A stretch of 64,000 bases of DNA. Source: Sarcocystis neurona. Its lineage: Eukaryota; Apicomplexa; Conoidasida; Eucoccidiorida; Sarcocystidae. Shown here piece after piece: positions 22,570 to 33,700 of the stretch. Numbering within the stretch: position 1 is the first letter of the stretch; the number at the start of each line of letters is the position of its first letter. The notes beneath the pieces were generated by a model. The model searched no databases and was not told the origin of the DNA. It worked only from the letters and a program-made list of their open reading frames with translations. The stretch is from the NCBI GenBank assembly GCA_000727475.1, contig KL647292.1:385413-449412 (forward strand), in the 5' to 3' direction. The position numbers and the translations under genes were made by a program.

Positions 22570-22990
22570 TTAACACAGCTACTCCTGTTGTCACTACTGC
22601 AGCTACTACTGCTCTTACTAGTGTAACTGTTAGTATTCCCGACCTCGTACTACGGAATAGTAGTTGTCGTTCTGTTTAGTTGTTAAGTGTACCATGCCGT
22701 GTACAACCGACGACTGTGCCCGGACAAGCACTTGCACTCCTACCTTTCTCACTACTAGCTCTACCGTTGATGCTGCTTGTATCACTCGCTTAAGCAGTAC
22801 TAGAACTACTCCTGTTGACAGTCCAGCAATACCGACTTCCACAACAACAGCAGCTATTGCCCCTATTACTCGTGTACCTTCTACATTTACCGGTCCTATT
22901 ACTACTAAGATTCTCACACGCAGTAACACTACTAATATTAGTGCCGCTAGCATTGAAAACCGCCTTACTACCACGAGTAAGTCGATTATT
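22570..22990 (+). repeat. Degenerate ACT-type triplet tract
   Basis: ACT/GCT/GTT/ACC triplets in loose register over about 400 bp. One frame (about 22664-23200) is open and reads as Thr/Ser/Ala/Ile-rich sequence with many TT pairs; the complementary strand reads as Val-rich. There is no domain and no clear start. It could be a decayed mucin-like coding repeat or simple-sequence DNA. Confidence 0.6.
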
Positions 22991-23637
22991 GCTGGTCTTC
23001 TGATGTTCTGTCGGGACTACCTCGCACACGCAAATCCTTCCTCATTCCAGCAGCGAAGTGTCTTTTGCGTAGTTTGGATCAGGACCCCATACCGTCCTGG
23101 AACATGCATAGGTGCACAACCACAGGTTCATCTGCAGAAATGTGTAAGCGTATATCTATACGTGGATAATCATATATATTGGCGTAGCCAGGCTCCTTGA
23201 CCCGTGTTTCATCTTCCTCCTGAGCGGAAGCTGAAGAAGCAGGTGAACACGTGCTTGTGCCGGGGTGCTGGTGAAGCCGAAAGAAATAGTGTTCCGTACT
23301 AACGTACGGACGTACGTTCTTATGTATTTGTAGGTGCAGTTGCCTACATACGATGTAAGAAGTAAAATGTGCGTCAGAGAAGAAGCTCTCGTATAACAGT
23401 AATTGTTTACATATTCACATTTTCCGTTCCCACTCGTATATGCGTCGGAAAGTAAACAGAATCCGCTTGCGCTCCTGTTATGAAAAAAATACAGGCGCGT
23501 AACGTCCGCACAAAGTCACGTAGGCAGTATACCCGTGCTTCTACTGCGGGTTCGAACAGCAGTGTATCTACACCCGTAAATAAGAACGTTCAAAGGTTTG
23601 TCGACATAACTGCCAGTGTGTGCACAGAGGTGCGTAC

Positions 23638-23664
<27 letters not shown>
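23638..23664. repeat. TA microsatellite
   Basis: A pure TA dinucleotide run of about 12 units, followed by TGTATATG. Confidence 0.85.
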
Positions 23665-23669
<5 letters not shown>

Positions 23670-26219
23670 GTTTGTGTAGTCTGTGTGTGCGTCTACGTAA
23701 ACTTAGGCGTCGTCATACGCACTTTATGTGTATCCTTATTTCTAAAATGTAATCAAGTACTCAGAGGCCGCCACGGGGAACGAATGTTGGAAATGACTTT
23801 GTGCTTTGTAGTACAGATAGCAGAAAATATCCAAGCATATGTCGCCCCACTGTAGCTGCGAGGAGATTGATTCACCGCGAGTCGATGCGTGTGTACACCG
23901 TGCTTGTGTTTGTGTACCCGTGGGCAACTGTGAATGCCCCAAGATCTAAAGGGACAAGGAAACTCACGGTCTGGGTAGGGGATATCTACATTACCGAGTG
24001 AGTTTCCATGAGTATGCGAATAATGAAATCTATTAGATGTACACCTAGGTATAAACGGCAGGGCGAGACAAGGTGAGGAAACACATTGAAGAGCTCACAC
24101 GATGGCATGTGCAGTGAACTGCCCACTCTGTTGTTGTCACACGCGAGAACGGTGTGAGATCTTGCTTTATATCGTCCTCGGCGTATTTATGCTTCCGTTT
24201 TCACGTACAGAAGACTGATGCTGCTGCCGTTGCACCCGAGATGAAGTCTGCGGTGTGAACTGCAAATGCCTTAGAGTCTCTGTGTCGCTAACCCCCCCTT
24301 CCCGTTTTCACGGTGCTGTCCTTCCAAAAGACGTCTAGCTACTTGAAGTGATGTCTGTTTCTTGTTGCTGGATCATCTGACACCTCCTCCCAGCAGAAGT
24401 CGCTTGCACTCACCCGTATATATATCTTACAAAAGGGTGGTGTCGTATGGTAGCGACACGTGAGAACGCTCGCGTGTCTCAGGGAACTCATAGAGGTATA
24501 CGGCGTACACTTCAGCCGTATGTATTTGCCGCCGGATCCCCGATGGCGAGCAGTAAGTATTCTTTGTAGTAGTCGCGACAAATGTCAACCTGGTTGATTT
24601 AGCGCCACGAAAAGATTACACGTTCCTTCCTGCTTGTCGCGAGGCACTCGCCTCCCCCGTTGCAAAATATATACGTATGTGTGTGTATAAAATGTACATG
24701 TTCGCCTTCTCAGAGCAGTAAAGCGTACTGCACACATCGCGACAATCCGAGTCCTACCACAAAAGTTGCATCCGTAAGTGTGTGTCCTTGCCAAAGTATC
24801 CTCATCACATCGACAAAAAATATTACATAACTCACGTACGTGGATGGCGTACACGTATATGCTGACCGCAGATGGCCGTGCCTGCCTGCGTAGACGTACA
24901 TGTATATGCATGCAGACACACGTAGATAAGTATGCATACTCAGCTGATAGACAAACGGCGGGTCTTGCAGACGTACAAGTACGACTGTCTTGTCAGTGAC
25001 ACAGGTTAGCAGGTGTACGCGTGATACCACTAGCAGTAGCAGAGGTGGTGAAGCAATTGTCACAAAACACGTCCAGGAGGTTGGTGTCAAACCCGAGTGG
25101 TAGCGGAAACGTAAAAACATACAATGAGTGGTCTGGTGGCCTACATCTGGTTCACATGAAGAGTGAAAGCAGTGCTGATGGTAAACTACATAGTGTCTTC
25201 CTGACTTGTACAACCACGACACAACACCACGCACATGTATCCACATGTGCGTACATGCTTATACAGTTGCACGTAAATATACACATCTATACATACATCC
25301 GTACACACACAAATGCGTAGAACGTTGCGCCCTCTAGGCGTAGGCGCTTCTTTTACCGTGCTGTAACGTGTCCTCAGTAGGTGGCAGCAAAAGACGCTTC
25401 TTTTGCTGTTGAATATATGCAGTGTGGAACATAGTTATCCGTGACGCAAAGTCGGCCGGTGTGCAAGTGTACGGCTTTCGTCAGTGCAAGGGTAGTACGA
25501 CATTTTCGAAAAGGTTCCGGGAGTCGGTGGGGACAGAAAACTGTTGGCGTATCGAAGTCGGGTAGACATACTACATGTAGACGCTCCGTTCGTCTACCCG
25601 CCTGGGTGTGAAGGTGACCGCTCTTGTTGGATCTTCATTCATACGCATCAACTTGTAAGGATTTGCCTGCGAACCGTTGGTTCCGTTGTACGTGTGTTCG
25701 TGCAGCCATGTTGAGTTATGTTTGTGTGCAGACCTCTTCCCGTTTTCAGTGCACGCACCACCTGCAAAGGCACATCCGTACACATGATGTGCGTAGCCGC
25801 TACGGCAACCTTCGTCAAGCCCCACTGAGATCCCACGTTTCTTAGAGCGAAACGTTGTAATCTGTTTTTCGCGGTGTCCGCAGACCGAGTCCTCCTCTTG
25901 TCATTGGCCCACTGGGGATAAGAGCGAAGAGACGACACGATTTATTGTCGGTCTCCGTCTCCTCTGCCCGCGGGGTTAGACATACGTGAACCAGCTGGAA
26001 GGCAGCTCCTGGGAATGTGCTCGACAGAACGCAGGGTTGGGAGCAAGATAAGGTACACCAGCCAGCTAGCATGCCGCAGTCGATTGCTATCGCCGTGCCT
26101 GCTAGAGAGAAACGGATACGAAAGAGGAACAGAGAAACAGGACGGAAACTTGAGGTCCACCGCTGTCGCCCGTCACATTACACTCGTACGCATCAAGACA
26201 GTCTCTGAACGGGAGCACC

Positions 26220-26720
26220 ATGAGCAGATCGCGGGTAGAGAATCCCCCTGTTAAACCTGTTGCGGAAGAAGTGAAACAGCGGGAGACTGAGGATCACAAG
26301 GGGGTAATCCTGCAAGTGACTCCTTCCCGAAGTTGTGGGCGAACCGAAAAGAAGCGAATTCAACAGAAGTATATGTCAGCGGCGGCGAAGTGGTTCCTTG
26401 CAGCAGCTCTAGTGTGGATGTCTTACATCGCAGTACGACGCTTCACTGTATCTGCGTCTCGAAAAAAGCCGGTTTCATTAACCAATGGCTATGACCTGCA
26501 GCAATGGGCGGAAGCAGTGTTGACCAACAACACGATTCCTCCTCTTAAGGAGGTGGTTCCGGAGAGCGACGAGCGACTCAAACTCCTCAAGGACATCCAA
26601 CAGCTATGGGAGGCGCTGATGTGGGAGTCAGATTTCTCGAAACGAGCTCGTACCGTTTCTAAACTTTACGGTATTCTCGAAATGGTGCGAGAGCGTGTCG
26701 CGATGCGACAGGTCAAGTAG
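26220..26720 (+). CDS. Unrecognised single-pass membrane protein (166 aa)
   Basis: An uninterrupted 166-residue frame with an ATG in a good context (CACCATGA). Residues 1-52 are polar and basic. Residues 53-72 (SAAAKWFLAAALVWMSYIAV) form one hydrophobic segment followed by arginines, typical of a membrane anchor with the basic side in the cytosol or matrix. Residues 85-166 look folded and helical (NGYDLQQWAEAVLTNNTIPPL, with a conserved-looking Trp and Pro-Pro, then charged amphipathic helices). The composition is ordinary and free of triplet repeats, unlike its surroundings, which supports real coding. I do not recognise the family. A candidate mitochondrial protein follows 180 bp downstream on the same strand. 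The CAGGTCAAG near the stop could be a splice donor, so the C-terminus may differ. Confidence 0.6.
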   Translation: MSRSRVENPPVKPVAEEVKQRETEDHKGVILQVTPSRSCGRTEKKRIQQKYMSAAAKWFLAAALVWMSYIAVRRFTVSASRKKPVSLTNGYDLQQWAEAVLTNNTIPPLKEVVPESDERLKLLKDIQQLWEALMWESDFSKRARTVSKLYGILEMVRERVAMRQVK

Positions 26721-26900
26721 ACGGGCGGCTGCACTCATCCAGCGGACTGCGGGATTGCACCGATGATACCACCGACTCAGGGAAAGAGGGGCCAGCTGTT
26801 AGAGGTGATAATGTGGACGTACGGTAAGATGAAAGCGAAAGGATGGCAGGTAAAGTAGTGAAACAGAGCAGCACCATAACCAGCAGCGTTGTCACCAAGC

Positions 26901-27244
26901 ATGTTTCAAATATTTGCAGCTCGATTGTTGGCCAGCCGCTTCTACGCCACGGACCTGTAAATGGAAGGCTCGGTCAATAGGGAAGCTTCTTCTGAAAAAG
27001 ACGCAAAAAAAAACGCAGACCCGCCCACCATCGTCCTCGGGAAAACGTCGGACGCGTTCAAGATCTGCCCTTGTGTGGATACGCAAGATACGTCCGCACA
27101 ACCTACGTACATAAACTCGGCGCGAGTACTATTGCACCTAAGGTGGAAAAAGGCGACTATGTACCTACAGAGATGATCCAACAGATAACCCTTCCTCCGT
27201 TGGCCGCGGTTAAGCGCTTCTGCGTCCGCCCGCACCAGTGCTAA
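26901..27244 (+). CDS. Candidate small mitochondrial protein, two exons
   Basis: The proposed exons are 26901-26956 and 27019-27244. The intervening 62 bp start with GTAAAT and end with CGCAG, and the join restores one frame of 93 codons plus TAA. Exon 1 encodes MFQIFAARLLASRFYATD, which has the Arg/Ala/Leu/Phe composition of a mitochondrial presequence with a cleavage-like RFY/A. Exon 2 encodes a compact basic protein including KLGASTIAPKVEKGDYVP and a Cys-containing C-terminus. No family is recognised. Evidence is the presequence-like start, matching splice phase and a sensible composition. Against it, the intron is far shorter than the roughly 1-kb introns of the confident genes here. Confidence 0.42.
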
Positions 27245-29724
27245 CCCTGTTGGTACTGAACCGCGTATCACGAGCGGAGGGGAAACGAGCGTACACAGTG
27301 GAGACGGTGGAAAATCTCCCCGTTCCGGCTTCCGCTTGACGCCTGCCTTTTTCAGTTTTCTTCTGTCTACTAGTCGCAGTAGAATCTACGCTTTGGTGAG
27401 GAAATGTACACAAGTGTAACGGCGCTCCTGTTGAACAAGGAGAAGAGAGCCGGCAAGTTTGCTGCCTTGGGGTGTATTGCTGCCTTGGCTGTCTTCGCAA
27501 AGAAGGCGCAGGTAGGGCGTGTGGGCAGACGTGGGCTTGTACAGGTGTTAGTGTTACCCAGGAAGAGTGGAGTGGATTTGTTAAAGGAGGGCGCTGCAAC
27601 ACTAGATACTGCGTGTGGGGAGACACGAGCTTGTACAAGTGTCACCCAGGAATACTGGAATGAATGTGTCACAGGACGGCACTGCAGCACTAGATGCGGA
27701 CGCGTGCGGTGCAACCTGACCAGAGCGGAGCTGCTGGAACGAAAATTTCGACAAAGAGGGAAGGGGTCGGCGCGTGTGCAGAAATTGGGGATGCTGCGAT
27801 GAGCTGTATCACTGGTGAAGAGGTGTCGTCAACTCGCTCACCTTCTCTGTATGATCGGGCCGCTCTCTGTACGTAAGGCCATATCATTGCCTGGCAGAGC
27901 AAATGGCATTCACAAGAGAATCGACATCCGGATCTCGGGCCGTCAAGAACTGCGACAGCAGTCCTCGTGCGCAGGCCCACTTTCGTTCACATATATTTAC
28001 GTGTTCTGCGGGTTTCTGTGCTCGATCGTACAAAACGTTACAGGAGTACTGCTGCTGCTAGTCATGTTTCCGCCCATGTGCGGCCGTACACGCTAATAAA
28101 GGAACGCATTTATGTGCAAACACGCACACCTTGTAAGCCGTTCAAATGGACGGGCGGACCTAGCACGCAACTCCTCAAGCTACAGGTCACCTGTAGGAGT
28201 CTGATCAGAAAGTGATGCGGCTTGAAGACTTCTCTGTTGAATCCAGTACGTCTACGGGTACTGTAACTCAGATGCGATCCGTCAAACCGCGGACGTTCCC
28301 ATACGAACAATTTATACAGCGCACATACCGCCTGCGACATGGAGAAAAGGAAAACAAACACCTGAGCAGGAGAGACGTTTTCCTTGTAGAGATACATATA
28401 CGTAGCCACGCGTGCGCAGCGCTGGTTTCGAAAGGAAGCAAAAACAGCAGAGAACCAAAAAACGTGCCGAACTCGATAATCATGGAGAGACAGACATCCA
28501 TGAAAGGACTGATGTCAAGGATTGCTGGCGTGTCTCGCCACCCAAGGAATACAGCGTCACGCACCTGAAGACACAAGTCTGCCGACTTCAGTCAGCAAAA
28601 CATGCAAGTGGCAGGTATGCTCCCTCTGAAGGCTAGCAGTATGAGCAGGCTCTTTACACCGAGCGAAATGCCGTGTCACCGTGTTCGCGAATCATGCACA
28701 TGCATAGGCGGAAGGCTTGCGTCAAATCATATATTGCTTGCTCATTTACTTATTGAGCGGCAGGGCTTGTCCCTAAGACCACGTGCGTTGATGGGAATGT
28801 GAGGCGCTTGTAAGCACGTACGTGAATACCTCGCAGTCTCACCCTGCAAAGCTAGACGCACAGGCAAACACATGTTACTCTGACTCAGAGGATGGTAGAA
28901 CACACGCGCGAGCAGTGAGGTATCCCGCGGGAACGCCTGTAAATGTTGACATGGGCGGTTCCTTACGCCGGCCACAGCGCAAAATTCTGTATTCTTTGGA
29001 CTAAGCTACTCTGCAGCAAGACACGTAAATGCCTGGACTCTTCTTTCCTGCGGAGTTCACTCCGCAGATTCGAACGCCACAATTCTTCACGGGGGAGAGA
29101 CTTCATTGATCAAGAAAAAAATGGTCTTAGGTATGAATTCGAGAGTGTTACTCCAGAAGTGTACGCCGCAACATCCTTACTTTTTCACTGGAGGCGTTTG
29201 TGAAACACGTGTTCATCTACACTGTTATGTGAAACACATGTTCATCTACACGTTTGAGTACGTACCCAGGATGGTGCACAAAATTATGTACACGCGTATG
29301 TATGTATTCAAATCTACGGCTGCCGATACACAAGCACATTCTTCGAAGTAGGCATGTCTTCTGAGTCCTTTTGGTGCAGGAGATTTTAGCCGAAGTGAGA
29401 ACCTAAAAGAAGTGCGTCGCCTTAAACTCTGATAACCACATCGAGAAGACTTCTGTATTTCGGAACCCGGTATATCGCGGCAGGTCCGAGCTTTAGCTGT
29501 AAAAAACCGCATAGTGCTTTATTACGGCGTGATTTTTCATTCCCAGCGTCCTCCGTTTCCAGGTTGCCCTTCTTCCTAGTCTGTAATGGACATCTTACAC
29601 ATGCGCACACTTGGTCACGGGTGGAGGGTGGATCGGCATCACTGTGAACTCGCACGCAGGCTTGATGGTTGCTTTTCTGCAACCAGCACTACATGACCTG
29701 TATGCAGGTACTGCACGGGAAAGA
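27245..29724. other. No supported gene
   Basis: Several overlapping frames of 60-130 codons on both strands have no motif and mostly unlikely composition. A diverged 94-bp duplication lies at about 27530-27720. Confidence 0.4.
27530..27720. repeat. 94-bp direct duplication
   Basis: GCTTGTACA(A/G)GTGT starts at 27535 and 27629. Both copies continue with CACCCAGGAA or TACCCAGGAA, and later CACTAGAT. The copies have diverged by substitutions and small gaps. Confidence 0.7.
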
Positions 29725-29850
29725 CACTTTTTACTTGTATTTGTACCTAACACGTACGCCATGCTGCTCTTCTTACTTGTATTTGTACCTAACACGTACG
29801 CCAAGCCGCGCTTCTTACTTGTATTTGTACCTAACACGTACGCCAAGCCG
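29725..29850 (+). repeat. 42-bp tandem repeat, three copies
   Basis: TTACTTGTATTTGTACCTAA begins at 29731, 29773 and 29815, an exact 42-bp period with almost no divergence. The unit is 14 codons, so the plus-strand frame stays open and repeats LLVFVPNTYA. The near-identity marks it as recent. I cannot tell whether it is translated. Confidence 0.85.
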
Positions 29851-30055
29851 CTCTATCTGCGACGCGTTCGTCCGGCGTTTGTAGAGCTGCTTTCTCCATT
29901 CGCGCGTAGGCTAGCTCACGTACACAAGGGTGCCGTCTCAACATCCAGGGGCGTATATTTCACATGGCTAGTCGTTCCGTGGGGTATTGTGTACATCGAG
30001 CATACGCGCAGATTCTTCCTCTATTCGCGCAAATATGTATTGCATACGCTGCTGC

Positions 30056-30107
30056 TCTCCGCACGCTGCTGCCCTCCGCACGCTGCGGCCCTCCGCACGC
30101 TGCGGCC
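30056..30107. repeat. 17-bp GC-rich tandem repeat, three copies
   Basis: CCGCACGCTGC starts at 30059, 30076 and 30093, giving a 17-bp period. A period not divisible by three argues against a coding role. Confidence 0.8.
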
Positions 30108-30479
30108 ATGCTTACACAAACGCAAGGGAACAGAGCTGCTTTGATGGTACAGACCTACACTTAACGAGCATTCGCCGGTGCTGCCTGTGCGTATATACGT
30201 ACCATCCCGCACTGGAGTGTACGTACACCAGAATCTCCACATCTCTCCGTAAAGTCGCTGGCTTGTCTGAAGTCGCCAGCACACTTTCGATCGTATCTTT
30301 TACCGTATGTACATACATGTATATATATACATATACACACTTCCACTGCAACTGGACATCCACACGAAGACAGGAGAAAATCAGGAGCCCCCAAGATTTC
30401 GTAGGTCCCTCCTCCCCTGCATATTGGCGCCTGTGTTTGTTCACCAACTCCCTCCTCACGAGACAGACGTGCAGCTGGG

Positions 30480-30700
30480 GCACGGGTTTCTGTGAACGCG
30501 GGAGTGAGTTCTGCTGCTTGGCAGCTCTCAATGTTGTCGCTGCTTCTGTTGCTGCTGCTGCCTGCTCCTGTTGTCGCTCGTCTTGACGCAATGGTGCGCC
30601 TCCCGCGTCGCTGCTGGTGCTCCTGCTGCTTCTGCCGCTGCTTCCCATATTGCTGCTGCGGCTGCAGCTGCTTGCTTCCCGTGTTACTCTGCTGCTGCTC
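30480..30700. repeat. CTG-rich tract just 3' of the E3 ligase stop
   Basis: The plus strand reads CTG/CTC triplets, so the E3 ligase sense strand reads CAG. The tract directly follows the TGA (30710-30708) and is probably 3' untranslated sequence. Confidence 0.6.
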
Positions 30701-30707
30701 CCGCCGT

Positions 30708-33700
30708 TCAGGGGCCGACTTCCCGGGTGTTGTAGCTGCCGCAAGCACCACACTTCAAACCTGCAGCACACCAGCAGCAAGGCGACCCAGCAGAGAAATC
30801 CTGTTAGAAAGACCAAAAGTTATCACGCTCCTTCCCTGTCAACGATGGTCTAGTAGTGAAACATGCGTTTCCCCAGACTGAGGGCGTTGCAGCCCGCACA
30901 CAACTGCAGAAGAAAAAGACGAACGCAGTGGAGCAACAAGAAAGGGGCAAAGGTGGAAAACGAGGGAGAAGTGAAAAAGACGGCTGCAAAAAAAGAGCTG
31001 GATGGAGAAGGAGCCGCGGCGATAGAAACAAGACGCACAGGACGCAGAACGGGATGAGGAATCGGAAACGAAAGATTAAGAGGACGCTACTGAGGAAAGG
31101 AAGCGGCATGCGTGGAGACAGGCGCAATCATACAGCAGAATAAGAGACTTCGTGTTATAAGGAATACACAGACGAAAGTAAATCGAGCCATCAACAGGGA
31201 CGTTACCGAGACGCACGAAAAAACAGTTGACGTGCTCTCCTTGTTTTTCCACGCAAAACAGCAACTCTCTATATACACAAAGGCGCCTTCTACACTACAC
31301 AAATCAAACGCAACCTTACCCCATCTGTAGCTACTATCTCCACACCCCGTCCTAGATCACACGTGTACCGTCGCCGACTCTCATATATATACGTGTATAC
31401 ACATAAATGCACGTATTAATTTACTTTCTTACTCGTAGAAGTTATCCCCTGTTTTCGTGGACACCACGGGAAGATGTGTATATGTGCATCTTCCCGCGGA
31501 TGGATTCTTCGCGTGTCTGTCTCTTCCTCCTCTGTGGATCTATTTCTTAACTTTTCCCTTTCCCCTTTGTTCCTTCTTCCGCTGTGCTTCCAGCCTCTAC
31601 ATATCTACACTGCTACACAACAGGATGAAAACGGTGTGACATTTCCACAGACATATATATATATATACGTATGTATATGCATATATACAGATGGATAGAT
31701 GTTTATCCCTATATATATATAGAGAGAGAGACACACACACACACACGTACACACAGACGGGAACATTTTCGTTGGTCGAACTCTTTATTTACATCTACAT
31801 CTATCTATCTATATATTTATATGTATATAGAGATGTGTACACAGTAACTGCGTTTTACATATTGAGTAATAGGCTAAACCGTAACATGTCTAGTGCTGCT
31901 ACAGATGAATATATCTACACGACTAACAAACTCCTCGTCATGTACTCGATAGAGAGATTCTTCATTTGTGTGACATGGCGTATTGGCGATAACATTCAAC
32001 ACGAAGATATACACACACATATATACATATATATGTATGTACATTCGTGTGTATGTACACCAAGGTCATGTGGGTGAAGCTCCGTAACGATACAATACGT
32101 CTGGCTACGCAGTAGCCTGTACGTGGCGTGAAGTTTGCTTCATCGCGCTGCTCCGTCTATGTACTCCGCGGAAAACGCTTTCCACCCTCCCTGTGTACTC
32201 CAGCTCGACGCTTTTTTTACATGCACGTTTGCATATTTGTACAAAGGTAGCTTTCCCACGCTCATACATACATACGTAGATGAAGGGATGGATAACATCT
32301 ACACCTTTTTTAAATGCTCATTTACACATTTCTGCAAATGTAACTTGTACAGGGCTCATACACGTATGTCGGCGAAGAGAGGGGCAACTCTGTAGGATGT
32401 ACATAACCGACGAAGGCACTCATACACGCACACACGCGTCCTATTTACATACACACCTAAATCAATTTATATACATCTCCACACACACGTATATGTATAC
32501 CCGTCGTGCGGATGAACAGGAGTGGATCTACAAGATCTACTATGTGTACAAATATCTACACGTTTAAATAGAGACACCTACAGAAAGTTAGATACCTCTC
32601 TCACTACAAGCAATTTTTATACCTCACCACACAGTACTGATGCAAGTGAATAGAGGCACACACTTTTTCAACGGGTGCGTGCAACATTTGATGCTCCGGA
32701 TGCAACACAAGAGACAGAGCCACACACACACAGACTCCGTCTGACGCATGCACATGGAAAAAAAAGAGGGAGCGAGACAGACTCACAGGAGAACGTCTCT
32801 TCTCCACTTGTGTGGTAGCGTACGTCCACTGCTGTCTCTCTAAGGGCGACTTTCTCGCATTTCCCTCATTTCTTTTTATCTCTCTTCCACCTATCTACTT
32901 CCCTTCTTCCTGCACCCTCTCGCTCGTCGCTTCGTGCGTCCTTCCACATTTTCTCTCTCTCTCTCTCTCTACGTCGTCTTCAAGCTGCCGCAGCAGCTGC
33001 AGGAGGAGACCACCAGCAGCAGTACACGAGAAGCAGCAGCAGTGTGTGTGGGCCAACAGTAGCAGTAGCGGTACCACGTTGCCCACCCCCTCGCCTCGCA
33101 GGGTGAGAGCAACAGCAGCAGCAGCGGCGCGTGAAGCGGCAGTTGAAAAGTAGGAGATGCAGAAGTGCAGCGGCAGAACGCACCGACAACGTGGTAATCG
33201 ACTTCGGTACGTGCGGCGCAGTCGTTGCAGGTACATGAAACTCTTCGTCTGAGTTCCTGCGGCAGCGGCGTCCGTGCGACTTCCTCGTCCAAGCGACGCC
33301 AGAAAACAGAATATTCGCCTAACGATCTGAAGCCTAATGAAAAACAGCAGAAGCAGCACACGCGCCACGCCCTTCCTCCTCCCTTATCACCTTTCCCAGA
33401 CACATCTACATGCGCATGGGCACATGTGACGCGCTCGAAGGACTGCACCACTTCTGCAGAAAACAAATGCCCACACGCGTGAATCTCGCTGTTCGCCCTG
33501 CGCTACTCGACGGATGACGCGCGTGGCTGTATGTACATATGCACGCATGCAGGTCGGAGGCGGGCGGCGTGGCTGACCAGAATTGACAAAGAAAACAGAC
33601 TCCTGCAAAGAGGCCTGGGGCGAAGTGGGCCCTGGCCTTCTCTCCCATTTATACGCTCGCGTCTCTGTGTGGCTGCATGTCTATCGGACGTTGAACTCAC

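Larger units (their letters stand above)
16279..26219. other. Repeat-rich region without a supported gene
   Basis: Ten kilobases with no protein I recognise on either strand. It holds TG and TA microsatellites, degenerate ACT-type triplet tracts and small tandem duplications, listed separately. A short CTG-rich frame at about 21348-21545 reads as a Leu-rich segment, which any CTG tract would give, so it is not called. Confidence 0.5.

Noticed and set aside
23540..23570. TGCGGGTTCGAACAGCA resembling a tRNA T-arm
   Set aside because: The five-base stems do not pair around the TTCGAAC loop and no D-arm, anticodon arm or acceptor stem is found around it.
24710..25246. Minus-strand frame of 178 codons
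   Set aside because: Composition (Tyr, His, Cys, Thr, Val from TG/TA-rich sequence) and the lack of motifs suggest chance.
31076..31264. Minus-strand IPYNTKS resembling the SYNT end of RCHY1
   Set aside because: It lacks the KCxxC pair and a splice acceptor in phase. The true last exon at 30760-30708 has KCGACGSYNT, a CTGCAG acceptor and matching phase.
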